A DNA stretch of 64,000 nucleotides from Arbacia lixula (Eukaryota > Echinodermata > Echinoidea > Arbacioida > Arbaciidae), in contig OZ022597.1 in the NCBI GenBank assembly GCA_963669155.1, forward strand, positions 9,003,250-9,067,249, written 5' to 3'. A program made the translations under genes and the position numbers. The notes beneath the pieces were generated by a model that made no database searches, had not been told where the DNA came from, and saw only the letters and a list, made by a program, of their open reading frames with translations. Within the stretch, counting starts at the first letter, position 1. Each line of letters starts with the position of its first letter. Below are positions 25,201-40,200 of this stretch, one piece after another.

Positions 25201-28200
25201 ATTGTATGTCTATATGCATCGAGACAAGGATGATATAATTGACACTTCTAGATATTTCATGATGATCGATCTGGTTTTTTTTAGTATTGTAAAAGCATAT
25301 TTGTTCAGCAATGCTTTTAAAGAAATCATGTAGTTAAGTTACCTCCCTCGGGCGTTGATAGTTCGGGTTCAACTGTTGTAGCTGTCAAATGAACAGACGA
25401 ATATTTTGTTACATGATCCTTTAGAGGCTTATGTCATATAATCAGAGCAGAAATGCACCCAGCAAGAAATCATTAAATGAGAAAATAAGGGAACTACAGC
25501 TTTAAGCTATTCATATTCATATTCATCATTCATTCATAGTATACATTTTTTTTTTAATAATTTGAAATGTAAGATTAAAGCAACATCTTTATATCGTTCC
25601 GGAAAGGGGAGAAAAAAAATATGGAAACATATCCCAAACAGAAGCTTAGTCAACTAATCTGAAACAAAATACATTGCCTTACTATATGACAACGGAAATG
25701 CCCCTGTTCTTAAAATGCCATTGTAACGTGACAGCACACTGTATCATGTAGTTTCAAATTAAACAACCATTAGACATAAATAATAATATTCAATTCTTAG
25801 AGACGCATTCAAATAGTCTCTATGCGTGTGAAAGTAAAAATTTATTATGTTAGAATTTAAAAATAACTAATGATTATCAACCAGATGCGTCTTTAGTGCT
25901 GATTTGAAATGATTGAAGTCTGTCAATGATCTAATGACTTGGGATAGGTTATTCCATAATTTGGGTGCCGACTTTGCAAAACTTCTATCCCCGAATGTCT
26001 TAGAATTTACACGAAATTTAGAGAGAAGATTTTTTTTATTGAGAAATAAGATTAACACTAGGCTGGTATCGTTTGATCAGTTCGGTAAGATAGACAGGAG
26101 CATTACCACCTAGGCATTTGAATACAAGAGTGAGGATTTTAAACTGAACACGAGCCCTTATCGGAAGCCAATGGAGACTACATAAGATCGGAGTTATGCT
26201 TTTAAATTTCACTTTTCGCGTCACAAGCCTTGCCGCTGAATTCTGTACACGTTGGAATTTACTTAGTTGAATCTTGGAGATTCCCAGAGACAGACCATTA
26301 TTGAAATCTATGTAACTAAACATAAATGCGTGAACGAGCCTCTCTGTGGTCGCTTTACCAAAAAAAAAGCCTTTCCTTCCCAATCCTATGTAGTCCAAAG
26401 GCAGCCGATTTACAAATATTATCAATGTGAGTGTTCATACTTAGATCATCTTGAACAATAACTCCAAGGTGCTTTTGAAACCGACAAAACGGAAATATCA
26501 GAGACCGTTATTGACAGCGATGGTTGTAATTTTACATGCACAACTTAAGTTTTTCCTAGATTTAACTTATGGCTGTTATTCAGTGACTACTCCTGTATGT
26601 CACACAAACAAGATTCAATTTGAGTTATTACTGTGGCACGACTAGTACATTTTGGTATAGAGACATGAATTTGGGTATCATCAGCATATATCATTTCACC
26701 GATGCTGCACTTCTCTATTACATTTTACAATGGAGCCGTGTACATCGAGAAACATAATGGCCTTATAACTAAACCACGAGGAACCCCCTCACTTAAAATA
26801 CATGGAGCAGATGCAGTGCCCTTGATTGACACACTTTGAGTGCAGTTGCTGAAATTTATATGAATAAAACCAGTTCAATGCAGTACTTGTAATCCCGCAT
26901 CTTAACGAAAATCGATTAAGCATGGTGTCATGGTCAATTTATTTTATTTTTTTATTTATTTTATTTCACGTTTTATTTAGACAGGGTAGTCCTTTCAGTC
27001 TCGAGGACTGCTTTCCAAAGGAGCCCTGTGATACAAATCACGTAAACATAACAAAATATGTAACATTCAAATACAATTAATACAAAGATCAAAGATAACA
27101 ATAACAAAGACTAACACAAAAACACATTTGAAGAAGGAAAAGAAAAAAAAAAGTCACACAAATGTGTAAGTGAGTGAGTGACCCCCCCCCCCCCCCCGGC
27201 ATAACGCAGTGCCCAGGTGTAGCTTATACGACGCACATCTGATTTAAATTTTGTGAGAGTATTACAACAGTGAACAGTGATTGGGAGGCTGTTAAAGAGT
27301 TTACTACCACAATAGCAGATTGATCTTTTCATGTATTCAGTTCTAGGTGTGGGAACAAATAACGGGCTGCGGGTTGCGTAACGGGTTGTATAGTTAACAT
27401 CTCTGCGTTGTATTAAGGTATTTAAGTAAGGGGGAGCTTGCCCATGGAGAATTTTGAATACAAGTACCGTTTGTTGATACCGGATTCTTTGCTTAACTGA
27501 CTGCCAATTTAAAGTGCTTAATAGAAAACTTGCCGAAGTGAATAAATCCATGCCAAGAACCATTCGAGCGTATTTGTTTTGCAATCGTTGGATACGTGAA
27601 ATATTTGTTTGGGCACAGCTTCCCCATACTGTACAAGAAAAATCAATGTGTGGTAGAACAAGAGAATAAAACAGATCTATCATTATTTCTTTTGTAAGGT
27701 AACACTTTACTCTACGTATGCAGCCAATTGCTTGTGATATCTTTTTTACAACATGATCAACATGACTAGTCCAATTAAGACTCCCGTCCAACACAACACC
27801 AAGATATTTAAATTCTTTGACATGTTCAAGGATATCATTTTTGTACATTATTGCCAATTTTTTACCTGTTAATTTACGGTTTGAACAAAACAGCATAGTT
27901 TTCGTCTTTTCCGAGTTTAAAAATAGGTCATTACATTGAAGCCATTTAGTGATGGTACCAAATTGTGACTGGAGTTTCAGTTGTACATCATTAATATTCT
28001 TATCTGTACAAAATATAGCTGTGTCATCTGCGTATAAAGATAATTTACATGATTCATCTAATATTAAATTAGATATGTCATTAATAAATATACTGAACAT
28101 GAGGGGTCCTAGAGTCGAACCTTGGGGAACACCAGATTTTACCTTTAAGTACTTGCTTAATGTTCCTTCTATTGAAACACAATGCAATCGATCAGTAATA

Positions 28201-31200
28201 TACGATTTAAACCATTCTAATTCAAAATTACGTATTCCATACATCGATAGTTTTTTTAAAAGACGAGTATGAGAAATTACATCGAATGCTTTTCGCAAGT
28301 CAAGAAAAATTGCACCTGTGATATTACCAGAATTCATATTACGCAGAATATATTCTGAAATATCAGTAACACATGTTTGAGTTGAATGCATCGGTCTAAA
28401 GCCTGATTGTATAGAAGATAACAAAGAATTTTCATCAAAGTATTTATAAAGTTGTGCATGAACAGCCCTTTCCAATATTTTTGCAGGTATGGGCAGTAAA
28501 GAGATTGGACGATAGTTGTTAATATCTAATTTATTTCCACCTTTGTAAAGTGGTATTATTTTTGCAATTTTAAAGTCAGTTGGGATCTCCGCAGTACGTA
28601 ATGATACATTATAAAGAAAACTTAATGGCCTTGCAATGTAATCAGCAGCAAGTTTCAATAGTTTTGGGTGTAATTTATCAATTCCAACAGCTTTATTACA
28701 GTTAATTGACTTCAGTTCTTTAAGTACAAATTCTATTGTTATATCATCAAAGGAGAAACTTTCAGTGTTTTCAACTATCGTTGAACAAATATCAGTGCAT
28801 GTATGATCGAGGTTTTTCATTGTATCTAAAATATTATTAAAATTCTTATTAAATGCATTAGCGACCTCTTGTCTGTCTGATACTAGATCATCATGAAATT
28901 TAAGTTGATATTGAGTTGAAGTTCTTTTCTTACTTGGGAGTAACGTGTTCATTACTTTCCACTTGTTTTTTATATCACGACCAGCCTCTGACAACTTATT
29001 ACGATAATATCTTTTCTGTAATACTTTATTGAAATTATTAACTTTATTTCGTCAGTTTTGGTATTGTTTCCAATCTTCAGGATCTTTTCTATCATCATAT
29101 CTCTTTTTCAAATAATCACGCTCTCTAGCAAGTTCCAAATATTCGTCAGTGATCCAGGGCACCTGTTTCATCTTTTTTCTAACTGTACAATATGGTGCAT
29201 GTTTATTACAAATAACCTCAAATGCCTGTTTAAATTCAGTCCAAATTTCGTTCACATTTGTCTTTTCATATACACTACTCCAATCATAATTTTTAAGATC
29301 ATGACAAAACTTTTCTACATCAAAATTACGAAACGATCTGAACTTGGATACTTTGGGATAACCTTTAGGCAAAGTTTCTTTCAATACAACATAAGTTAAC
29401 AGATGGTCACTAATAGACGCAGATTGTATACCTGACGTTAATGAACCAAATGAATTAGACACCAAAATCAGGTCAATAAGAGTTTGGCTATGTGGAGTAA
29501 CACGAGTAGGTTTCTTTATAATTTGAGATAGAGCAAACTCATTACATAAGCAACGAATCTTTTTGGAAAAATTACTCTCTTTTAACATATTAACATTAAA
29601 ATCACCCATAATAATAACACGGTCAGAATTAAGACATATTTTATCAAGTTGATCATTAAGACATTGAAAAAAGGACAAACCTACGTCTGGTTTCTTATAC
29701 AGGATACCTATAAAAATTGGTGTTCTGTTCTTTAATCGAACCTCTATCCACATAACTTCAAGAGAGTCAGACTCAAGATCTTTTCTTCTTATATATGCAA
29801 TACTTTCTTTAATATAACAACCGACTCCTCCCCTTTTCGAACTGTCATCTGATATTCGGTCTTTTCTTTCAAAATTATATCCATCAATATGAAAGGCATT
29901 GTCAGGACAATCTTTGTTCAGCCATGTTTCTGAAACAGAAAAAATATCATATGAGCTATTTTGCAAAAATAATTCTACTTCGTCTTTTTTATTGCGTAAA
30001 CTGCACACATTTAAATGAGATATTTTAAGACCACGTTCTTTCGGGAAAGAGTTGTTAACATGTATTTCATTAATATTATTTACAGGTGGGTTACGATCAT
30101 CTATAAGAGTCGCTATGTTTTCAATTGTACAACTATCACCGTCATGAAAAGGCATTTGTCGAAAAACACATAAAGCACAAATCCAATCACTGTCTGAATG
30201 AAATATCTCGGGAGAAATGTCGCCACAATTCGTGTGGGACCAAGTTTGACAAATAATGCAAAGCACTGCGTTTTGATTACATTTAACATATTCTTTACAA
30301 AATATACACGGAAATTTCAAAGACATAACCAGAATAAAACATTATTGTTCGCACCTTACTATTCTGATGACGGTTCTTAAAGTGTCAATAGTGTCAAATG
30401 CGGAGGAGTACGTAATCCAGCATAACCAGCACCGTCTCTTCCCCCCCCCCCCCCCCCCATTCTGCTGCCAGGAGTAAGTCATTATAAAAGCGGAACATAG
30501 CTGTCTCAACACTGGTTTTTCCTATAAGCTGATTGTGTTCTACCATATAAACCGTTCACCGTGCCATTACAAGCATTCGGTGGTAACTCATATTCCTTAT
30601 TTCCGAAATTAGATTTTATCCAAAACAATTTTTGGAAAAATATTTACCTCGCTTGCTAGTCCACTGGCCTTCAGTAGAAGTAGGTTGACTTGTGCCTAAG
30701 AAGGTAAACATTTCGCATTACTAATTTATCATTTTGGAGTAAACGGTAAAAGTCGATGAAGCCGTTTTTGTCTACGTAGAAGAATCACATTGCATTATAT
30801 CATATTAAGCTCACACAGTTATATATATATTTTAAATCGATTCAGCAAGGTCACATTTCAAATATTTTTAATGCGGTTTGAGTTTGAAAACGCGTCACAT
30901 CTAACGATCTAATGCATAGGTGAAAATACAATATATCTTTAAGAGAAAAAAAAGAGATTGCACACAGAATGTGTAAAAGCACTTTGCAAGTGCCATCACG
31001 AAATCAAAACTTTAAAATATCATACCCTTTTTCTCCTTTTAAGAATTCCCACAAGAACGTTCACTAATTTGTTTAGCTCGTGTTTCTGGTTTCAACTAAT
31101 GTATGTAACTTTTGGGTAAACCATTTTTTTATATTCGGACTGTCGGATATCACGCAAGCATTTCATCATTACAAGGTCACATGCAACAATTTTACTAATA

Positions 31201-34200
31201 GTAACACATGAAAATAATATGTGACTCTATTTATTTTGTTTCAATTATGTAATTATATTTGTAAAAAAAAATACATTATTACCGTAATCAGCAGTAGTCT
31301 CAATAGCTGTTGGAGCGAGGTCGGTGGTGTACGAATCAGTAGTTCCAGCGAGACGAGTTCTCAGGGTGGTTGTTTCTTTTTTGAAAGAAAGATATGCAAA
31401 TTGCTTAAAAGAATGAAGTGCATTATATGGACGGAGAAGGCCCAACACGTTTAAACACTGTATTACCAATCACGAATGTTGTGTTGTATTCAAGATACTT
31501 ATTTAAATGAAACATATCTCCATATGCTCACCATTTATTGGCAACATATTCGGTAAATGAAGGGAAGTTTTTTTTTTTTTTACAGAATTCCAATAGCAGT
31601 TAAGATTCAGGAAATTGAATACCGCTTTGACAATTAACAAAACAAGAGAATGATTCGTTCATGATTGATCATGATCACTTCCAAACTATGATAAAATAAA
31701 AAAAAAAAAAACATTTAAGATATGATTTTTACCTTGCTTGCTTGTCGATTGGCCTAAAATAGAAGTAGGTCGGGTTGTACCTAGCAAAAGTATATTTGTA
31801 AGAATGTATTTTCATATTTACGCATTGGAAAATCATGATTTTGCGGTAAACGGTGAAGAGTACGTCTTTTCCTGCCTTTATTTATTTGACAATCAATTTA
31901 TGAAGCAATGTTTGTTAAAAATTGATTCACAACGTAAATTAATCACATGAAGGACTGGGATAAGAGTCATTCAGTTGAAACCATCAAAGCAAAGCACATA
32001 AAACACACCAGAAAGTGTGAAACCATTCATTCATAGTATAGATTTTTTTGGATAATCTAAAATGTAAGTTTAAAGCCACATATTTACATCGTTCCGCTAA
32101 GGGGAGAAGAGAAGGATGGAAAAAATATCCCCAAAAGAAGCTGAACCAACTCGTCTGAAAGAAAGGACAAGGTCTTATTATTTGACAACGGAAATACCCC
32201 TATTCTTAAAACGCCAGTGGAAGATGACAACGCACACTGGTATCATGTGGTTTCAAATTAAACAACGATTAGACATTAAGCGTACCATTACAAGCATTCG
32301 GTGATAGCTGATATTTCTTATTTCTGAAATAAGAAGTTATTCAAAACAAGTTCTGACCGATATTCACCTTGCTTGTTAGTCGACTGGCCAACAGTAGAAG
32401 TAGTTTGAGTTGTGCCTAAGAAAGTAAAAAAAAATGAATCTATCTTCAAACACGCATTACCAATTCATCATTTTGGAGTAAACGGTAAAAGTCGATGAAG
32501 CCGTTTTTGTCTATGTAGAAGAATCTTATTGCATGAAATCATATTAAGCTAACACAGATATATATATTTGATAATCAATTCAACAAGGCGCTATTTGAAA
32601 TATTGTCACTGACGCGTGGGTTTGAAAACGCGTGTCTAATGATATATTTAATGCACAGGTGAAAATACTATATATCTTTTGAGAAAAACAAAACAAAACA
32701 AAAGATTGCGCACAGCACGTGTAAAAGTACTTTGCAAGTTTCATCACGCAATGCAAACTCTAAAATATCATACCTTTTTTCTACTTTGTTAAATTTCCAC
32801 AAGAACGTTCACTAGTTTGTTTAGCTCGTGCTTCTGGTTTCACCTGATGCATGAAACTTTCGGGTAAACCTTTTCTTTTTCTTTTTCGGATATCAGGCGA
32901 GCATTTGGTCATATACAATGGTTCTACCAATAGTACACATGAAAATAATATGTGACTGTTGTTATTATGTCTAAATCTAAGTTCCATTCATTAGATTTGT
33001 AAAGACAACATTACATTGATACCATAATCAGCAGTAGTCGTAGTAGCTGTTGGAGCGAGGTCGGTGATGTATGAATCAGTGGTTCTAGTGGGAAGAGTTC
33101 TCAGGGTGGTTGTTCCTTTTTTGAAAGAAAGATATGCAAATTGCTTAAAAGAATGAAATGCATTATATGGATGGAGAAGGCCCAACACGTTTGAACACTA
33201 TATTACCAATTACGAATGTTGTTTTGTATTCAAGATACGTATGTAAATGAAACATATGTTTCTATGCTAACCATTTATTGGCAACCAATTGTTATTCGGT
33301 AGAGGAAGTTTCTCTTACAGAATTCCAATAGCAGTTAAGATTCAACAGATTGGATAGCGCTTTGACAATTAACAAATTAAGAAAACGATTCGTTCATGAA
33401 TGATCCAAATTACTTCCAAACTATATCAAATCCCTTCCCCCCCCCCCCCCACAACAAAACACATTTAAGTTATGATATTTACCTTGCTTGCTTGTCGATT
33501 GGCCTAAAGTAGAAGTAGGTTGGGTTGTACCTAGTAAAAGTATATTTGTTAGAATGTATCTTCATATTTACGCATTGGCAAATCATGATTTCCGGGTAAG
33601 TCTTTTTGTGCCTTTATTTATTTGACAATCAATTCGTGACTAAATACTTGTTTAAATTCATTCACAGCGTAAATTATCACATGAAGGGCTTACATAACAG
33701 TCAATCTGTTAAAACCATCAAAGTTAAACACATAATACCACACCGGAAAGTGTAAAACCGTTCATTCAAAATATAGTTTTTTTGGATAATCTAAAATGTA
33801 ACTTTGAAGCAACATATTTATATCGCTCCGCTAAGAGGAGAAAAGAAGTAGGGAAGAATATCCCAAACAAAAGCTAAGACAACTCGTCTGAAACAAAGGA
33901 CATTGTCTCACTATTTGACAACGGAAATGCCCCTGTTCTTAAAACGTCATTGTAAGATGACAACACACACTGGTAGCATGTGGTTTCAAATCATTAAGCG
34001 TACCATTACAAGCATTTGGTAATAGCTGATATCCCTTTTTTTCCGAAATTAGATTTTTATTAAAACAATTTTTAGAGCATTATTTACCTTTATTGCTAGT
34101 CGACTGGCCAACAGAAGAAGTAGGTTGAGTTGTGCCTAAGAAAGTAAAAAAGATATCGCAATGTATCTTCGAACGCGCAATACCAATTCATCATTTTGGG

Positions 34201-37200
34201 GTAAACGGTAAAAGTCGATTAAGCCGTTTTTGTCTACGTGAGAGAATCACATTGCATGAAATCATATTAAGCTCACACAGCTATATATTTGATATCAATT
34301 CAACAAGGCACTTTTTCAAATATTTTCATTGAGGTGTGGGTTTGAAAACGTGTGTCTAATGATATATTTAATGTACAGGTAACAATAATAATCCTTACGA
34401 GAAAAAAACAAAACAAAAGTTTGCATCCAGTATGTGTAAGAAAAATTTCCAGGTACCATCACGAAATCAAAACTCTAAAATATCATACCCTTTTTCTAGT
34501 TTGGTGAATTTCGACAAGAATGTTCACTAATTTCTTTAGCTCGTGTTTCTGATCTCACCTAATGAATGTAACTTTCGGTTTAACCTTCTCTTTTATTCGG
34601 ATATCAGGCAAGCATTTGGTTATTACAAGGTCACATTCAACAATTTTACCAATAGTAACACATGACAAAATATGTGACCCTACTTATTATGTTTAAATCA
34701 TTGTGCCATTCGTTATATTTGTAAAGACAAAATTACATTCTTACCGTCATCAGCAGTAGTCTCAATAGCTGTTGAAGCGAGATCAGTGATGTACGAATCA
34801 GTGGTTGTAGTGAGAACAGTTCTCAGGGTGGGTATTCCTTTCCAAAAAAAAAGAAAAGAAAAAAAGAAATGCAAATTGCTTAAAAGAATGAAATGCTTCA
34901 TATACACTAAGAAGGACCAACCAGTTTGCACTCTGTATTACCAATCACGAATGCTGTTTTGTATTCACGATACGTATTCAAATCAAACATATCTTTATAT
35001 GATAACCATTTTTTGGCAACCATTTGTTATTCGGTAAATAAAAGGTTTTTTCTTACAGAAAAAAGTTTTTCTTACAGAATTTACAATAGCAGTTACGATT
35101 CAGCAAATTGGATAGCGATTTGATAATTAAAAAAAAAGGAAATTCATTCGTTCATGAATGATCATAATCACTTTCAAACTATACTAAGTAAGAAAAAAAA
35201 CACATTTAACTTTTTATGATCTTTACCTTGCTTGCTTGTCGATTGGCCTAAAGTAGAGGTAGGTCGGGTTGTACCTAGCAAAAGTATATTTGTTAGAATG
35301 TATTTTGTAATGATGTTGTAATGATCATGTATTGTCTATTTTAGAAGCCTGCTGAAAGTTACTTGCCCTCAAATGATCTACATTTGGAGTAATGAGTGAT
35401 TAAATCACAAATCCTGAAAATGTTCGGGCCGAACATTTTGAGGATTTAATCATTAATCATTAATTACTCCATATGTGGATCATTTGAGGGCAAATGACAT
35501 TCAGCAAGCTTCTAAAATAGACAATACATGAATTTAAGATCATTGGCGAGAAGATTGCTAACAATTACACTTTTAAGGCTTTTTTGCCTTCCCAGTACAG
35601 TATACGCCCTTTAAACGGTGAATGTGGATTTCAGCACTAGAGGTTAGAAAAGTGTTACAGAGGTTTGATTGATAATAGGAAAGTTCAAGAGAGAAGTGTA
35701 CTACTGTAAGCATGTCATTCTGATAACTCGGCACATTGATTGATGTACGTGTAATAAGCCAGATGATTTTTTTTTATCTAGATGTATCAGAAAAGGTATG
35801 GGAAAATGACATGTTGATGTCAAAATAACCATGTACGAGTGGTCCTTTTTGTGAGACAGTTGTATCTGCACGTCATAGGTTTTAAGGTATTCACTGGAAT
35901 ACTCTTACGAGTATTTGGTGTTGTTGTTTATATCTTGTTATGCAGATCGAACGACTCTGACTTCGACTATCACTTCTTGGCAGTCTTGAGACTACTTGAG
36001 ACTTTTGGGGACTACTTGCAGCCGTGACAGCTGTCATTCAATAAAGTCAGTCAGTCTGGTAACCGTGACCCCAAATTGTGTCATTTTTTGGTTGGTGAAG
36101 AAAGCTGTTGCTGGATATCTCAAAGGTGTCATGTGGTTTCAAATTAAACAACTATAGGACGTCAAGCATCCTGTCACAAGCATTTAGTCATAACTGATAT
36201 GTTTTTGTTCCCGAAATTACATTTTATCCAAAACAATTTTGGAGCAATATTTACCTTGCTTGCTGGTCAACTGACCAACAGTAGAAGTAGGCTGAGTTGT
36301 GCCTAAGAAAGTAAAAAAAAATGGAATGTATCTTCGAACACGCATCACCAATTCATCATTCTGGAGTAAACGAAGCCGTTAACGAAGCCGTTTTTGTCTA
36401 TGTAGAAGAATCACATTGCATGAAATCATATTAAGCACACACAGCTATATATTTAATAATCGATTCAGCAAAGGTGCTATTTCTAATACTTTCATTAAGG
36501 TGTGGGTTTGAAAACGTGTGCCTAATGGTGTATTTAATGCACAGGTGAAAAAAATATATATTGTAACGGTATTCCACTCCAGCCACCATGTGTACGGCAA
36601 TTCCACTTTCTGACACCATGTGTAACTGGAATTTCTCTTCCTTTTTGCTGACGGTGGGTGTTAATAAATGTTAGATGTGGGGGAAATTATCCCAATGGGG
36701 CGTGATGTGTGTGGAATATCTTTATCAGAATAGGCCGAGTGTAATCGTGGTTCGTTTGGTTGAAATATACAACCTGGTATAACACAATCATTCATTCATT
36801 TTCAGTTTCCATCCTCACGCAACTTACCAAATGAATAACAAGGTGCTGAACAATCGTTAAAAATTGTTAATTCTTTGTCTTCCTTCAATGTCCAGACGCT
36901 TCAACCAATCCGAACGTCCATCTCCATCACTGGTTATTACTACAACGTAATTTACACTCACCAAGCTGAACCTTCCGACGACACCTAGCTACGTACACGT
37001 TCTGTTGTAACATGAACTACACTAAGCTGCCCGAGCCAAACACACAGAGCTCTACACGTATATGTAGCTTTTTGATTTACCACACACACACACTGATTCA
37101 TTGATTCCTGCCCGTGTCATCGCTCAGAATTACACAAAGACAAAAGTTACTAATTAATCAAAAACATTACGTTTTCGTCTATAACTCACGTATTTCTCCA

Positions 37201-40200
37201 CGGATTGCCCTAAAATTTTGCTATGCGTTAATTGGAACAGAAAAAAATAATAAAAAAATTACTAGAGTGGCACTATCTTGCTTCAACAAAATTCTAACGC
37301 CACCTAAAACCCTCGCGACCTATTTTTACTTCATACATACATCGATCATACAAAAATGGGATCGATCGATCAATAGATCGATCACACAACAAAATCCAAT
37401 TTTGTTACAAAATCTTTAAGCCAAAAAAAAAAGATTGCACAGAGCGTGTGTAAAAGCATCACGAAATCCAAACTCTAAAATATCATACCTTTTTTCTACT
37501 TTGATGAATCCACTGGGGGGAAGTTGAATTACGCATGAATTGCGAATAAAAAAATCGGTCATTCGTTGTCATCCGCATTAAATTTGGCAAAAAAAATAAA
37601 AATCCGCTTTAAAATTGCGGATACATAAAAGATGTACAGCGAACAAATTACGATTAAAAGCGGAAATATCACGAATAAAAACGAATTACCTTGCGAATGC
37701 TATTTTACGAGGGATATTGCTTGTAAAATTGTGGAATGTATTGCAGACATTGCGAAAATGTAACGAAAGTAATGCGGAAGTATAACACATGTATTGCGGA
37801 CAAAAATAGGATGCTAAACGATTATTGCAGAAGTATTACGTATGCATAGAGAATGCAATGCGCACGTGGTGCGGAAACAACGGTCGCATTGCGAATGTGA
37901 TACATTTGAATCGAGACCATATAAAAGAAGAGCACTCCACTCTTCAGCGAAGATGAACAGAAAAGAATATTTTTTTCAAACTTTTTTTTTTCATTCCATG
38001 GAAAGTTGATGAATGTTTTTTTAAGACCACATGAATGAATGGGCTAGTTCAGAAATAGAACCATTTTACCTTATCTTTTATTGAGTATCAATGAAAAAAA
38101 AAGACAATGAATGTTTGTTTATATGTTTTATGTCTTATTTATCTGCCTTACTTAAAATACACTTGTTCATTTGATGTTTTACATACAATATTACACTTTT
38201 ATATATGTTTATGCTTTTTCAAAATGTTGATCTTGAACAAAATAAAAAAAGGTATTGAGATTTAATACTTATTTTTGTTTTATCAGTTTATGTGTTTTCC
38301 GATCATGAAAATTTATTTTTCACTTTTAATTACTTGTTAATATATAAAACGATATAAAATACTATACTACAAAAATTTTTTTTTATTAAATTATATTCAA
38401 AATGTAGCTTCAAATCGAATAGCAATTCTCAAAAGAATATGAGGATATTGATGAGGTTTAAGAGGGGATACAAACATAAATCGAGCCTTTGGCTCAATTT
38501 ACCTCTTCCACATGAAACAATCATGTATGGTTAACATGAAAGGAGTATGCATGTGTATTGAAGTGTATGGGCATATTCCATAAGTGTCCGTGTGTGCATG
38601 TTTGTATGTGTGTGTGCGTGTGTGTGTGTGTGTGTGTCCGTCTGTCAACAAATACCTGAAAATAATTCCAACCTCTTGTAAAATCTTGTTGAGGTGATAA
38701 GCTATGATTATCATAGCTCTGCACTATCTGGAATTAGGTACGTCCATGGTATAAGTGTCATATTCTATCTGGCGACACACACGGGGGGGGGGGGGGATGT
38801 TGGGTTATACTTTTATTAACAAAAATACAATTAAAGTGGCAGGGGCAATATGGCAATGACATCCGGCATTTTTATGTTGTTGGATGGCTACAACTATCAA
38901 ATGTCCGTGATGATCCATGGCAACATCCTATATTGTACACAACTGCTCTTAAAATGACGGTCAAATTTCATTTTCTGTTACATTTATATAGTAATCTGGG
39001 TTTACGACGAATGTTTGCTGTGTACTCGCAAATTGTTCGCGAAACAGTCGTCATACAAACGCTCTATTCGTAACCAGTCTGTAAGCATTCTTTATAAATT
39101 ATTATACCTTGGTATAAAGTCGTATTAGGCACGCTATGCATTCGTTTCGCATTCTATCCCAGTCCGCTACTTATCCGTAATCCCATGTCCGTTGCGGATA
39201 TCACAGGATAACTGCGAAAATTCAGCGCATACATTGAGTATGCATTGCGTATGCATTGCGCATATAAACCGGATGATTTCCGCTCCCAGGAGTTTTGGGC
39301 AGCCCAAAACTCCTGGGAACGGAAAAATGTGCCGTTGCGGATGATTACGAACATGTGCGGAAAATAACCGTCTTAAAACAGCATACTTTACGAATATTGC
39401 GGATGTTTAGCGTCTGTAATCAAATTTTATCCGCAATTTATGCGCAATCCATCCTAAATGTCACTGGGACCGGGCCTTTAGCTCGTGTTTCTGGTTTCAC
39501 CTAATGCATATAACTTTTGGGTAAACCTTTTCTTTTATTCGGATATCAGGCACGCATTTGGTTATTACAAGGTCACATACAACAATTTTACCAATAGTAA
39601 CTCATGACAAAAATATGTGACTCTACTTATTATGTTTAAATAATTGTTCTATTCGTTATATTTGTAAAGACAAAATGACCTTCTTACCGTAATCAACAGT
39701 AGTCTCAATAGCTGTTGGAGCGAGGTCAGTAATGTACGAATCAGTGGTTCTAATGAGAAGAGTTGTCAGGGTGGGTATTCCTTTTTTTTAAAAGTAGAAT
39801 AAAAATGCAAATTGCTTAAAAGAATGAAATGCATTATATGGATGGAGAAGGCCCAACAGGCTTGAACACTCTATTACCAGTTACGATTTTTTTGTATACA
39901 AGATACGTATTTAAATGAAACATATGTTTATAAGCTAACCATTTATCATGTTTATTGGCAACCATTTGTTAATCGGAAAATAAAGAAAGTCTCTCTTACA
40001 GAATTCCAATAGCAGTTAGGATTCAGCAAATTGGATAGCGCTTTGACAATTAACAAAACATGAAAATGATTCGTTCATGAATGATCCAAATTACATCCAA
40101 ACTATATCAAATCCCCCCCCCCCCACAAAAAAAACACATTTAAGATATGATCTTTACCTTGCTTGCTTGTCGATTGGCCTAAAGTAGAAGTAGGTTGGGT

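Larger units (their letters stand above)
26939..30383 (-). mobile_element. Near-complete non-LTR retrotransposon (Jockey/L2/CR1-like) with PHD finger, endonuclease and RT
   Basis: A 3.4-kb insertion flanked by a 6-bp direct repeat GTCAAT (26933-26938 and 30384-30389). A single reading frame runs from ATG at 30326 to about 27190, broken by one in-frame TGA at 29052. N-terminal PHD-like Cys/His pattern (C-x2-C, C-x2-C, H-x2-C, C-x2-C), then an AP endonuclease with [28 protein letters not shown] and SISDHL. The reverse transcriptase has [37 protein letters not shown] and YADDT. A poly-C run at 27182-27197 disrupts the C-terminal end. The 3-prime tail is an AT-rich TTTATT repeat at 26940-26965. 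The family assignment is by motif style only. Confidence 0.87.
37509..39478. mobile_element. 2-kb terminal-inverted-repeat element, non-autonomous
   Basis: Replaces about 28 bp of intron that other cassettes retain between TTTGATGAAT and GCTCGTGTTTC. Its ends are imperfect inverted repeats: GAATTACGCATGAATTGCGA on the left, and the complement of TTATGCGCAATCCATCC on the right. Subterminal regions are dense in TGCGGA and ATTGCG motifs, the middle is AT-rich with a GT microsatellite, and no transposase frame is present. Confidence 0.65.
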
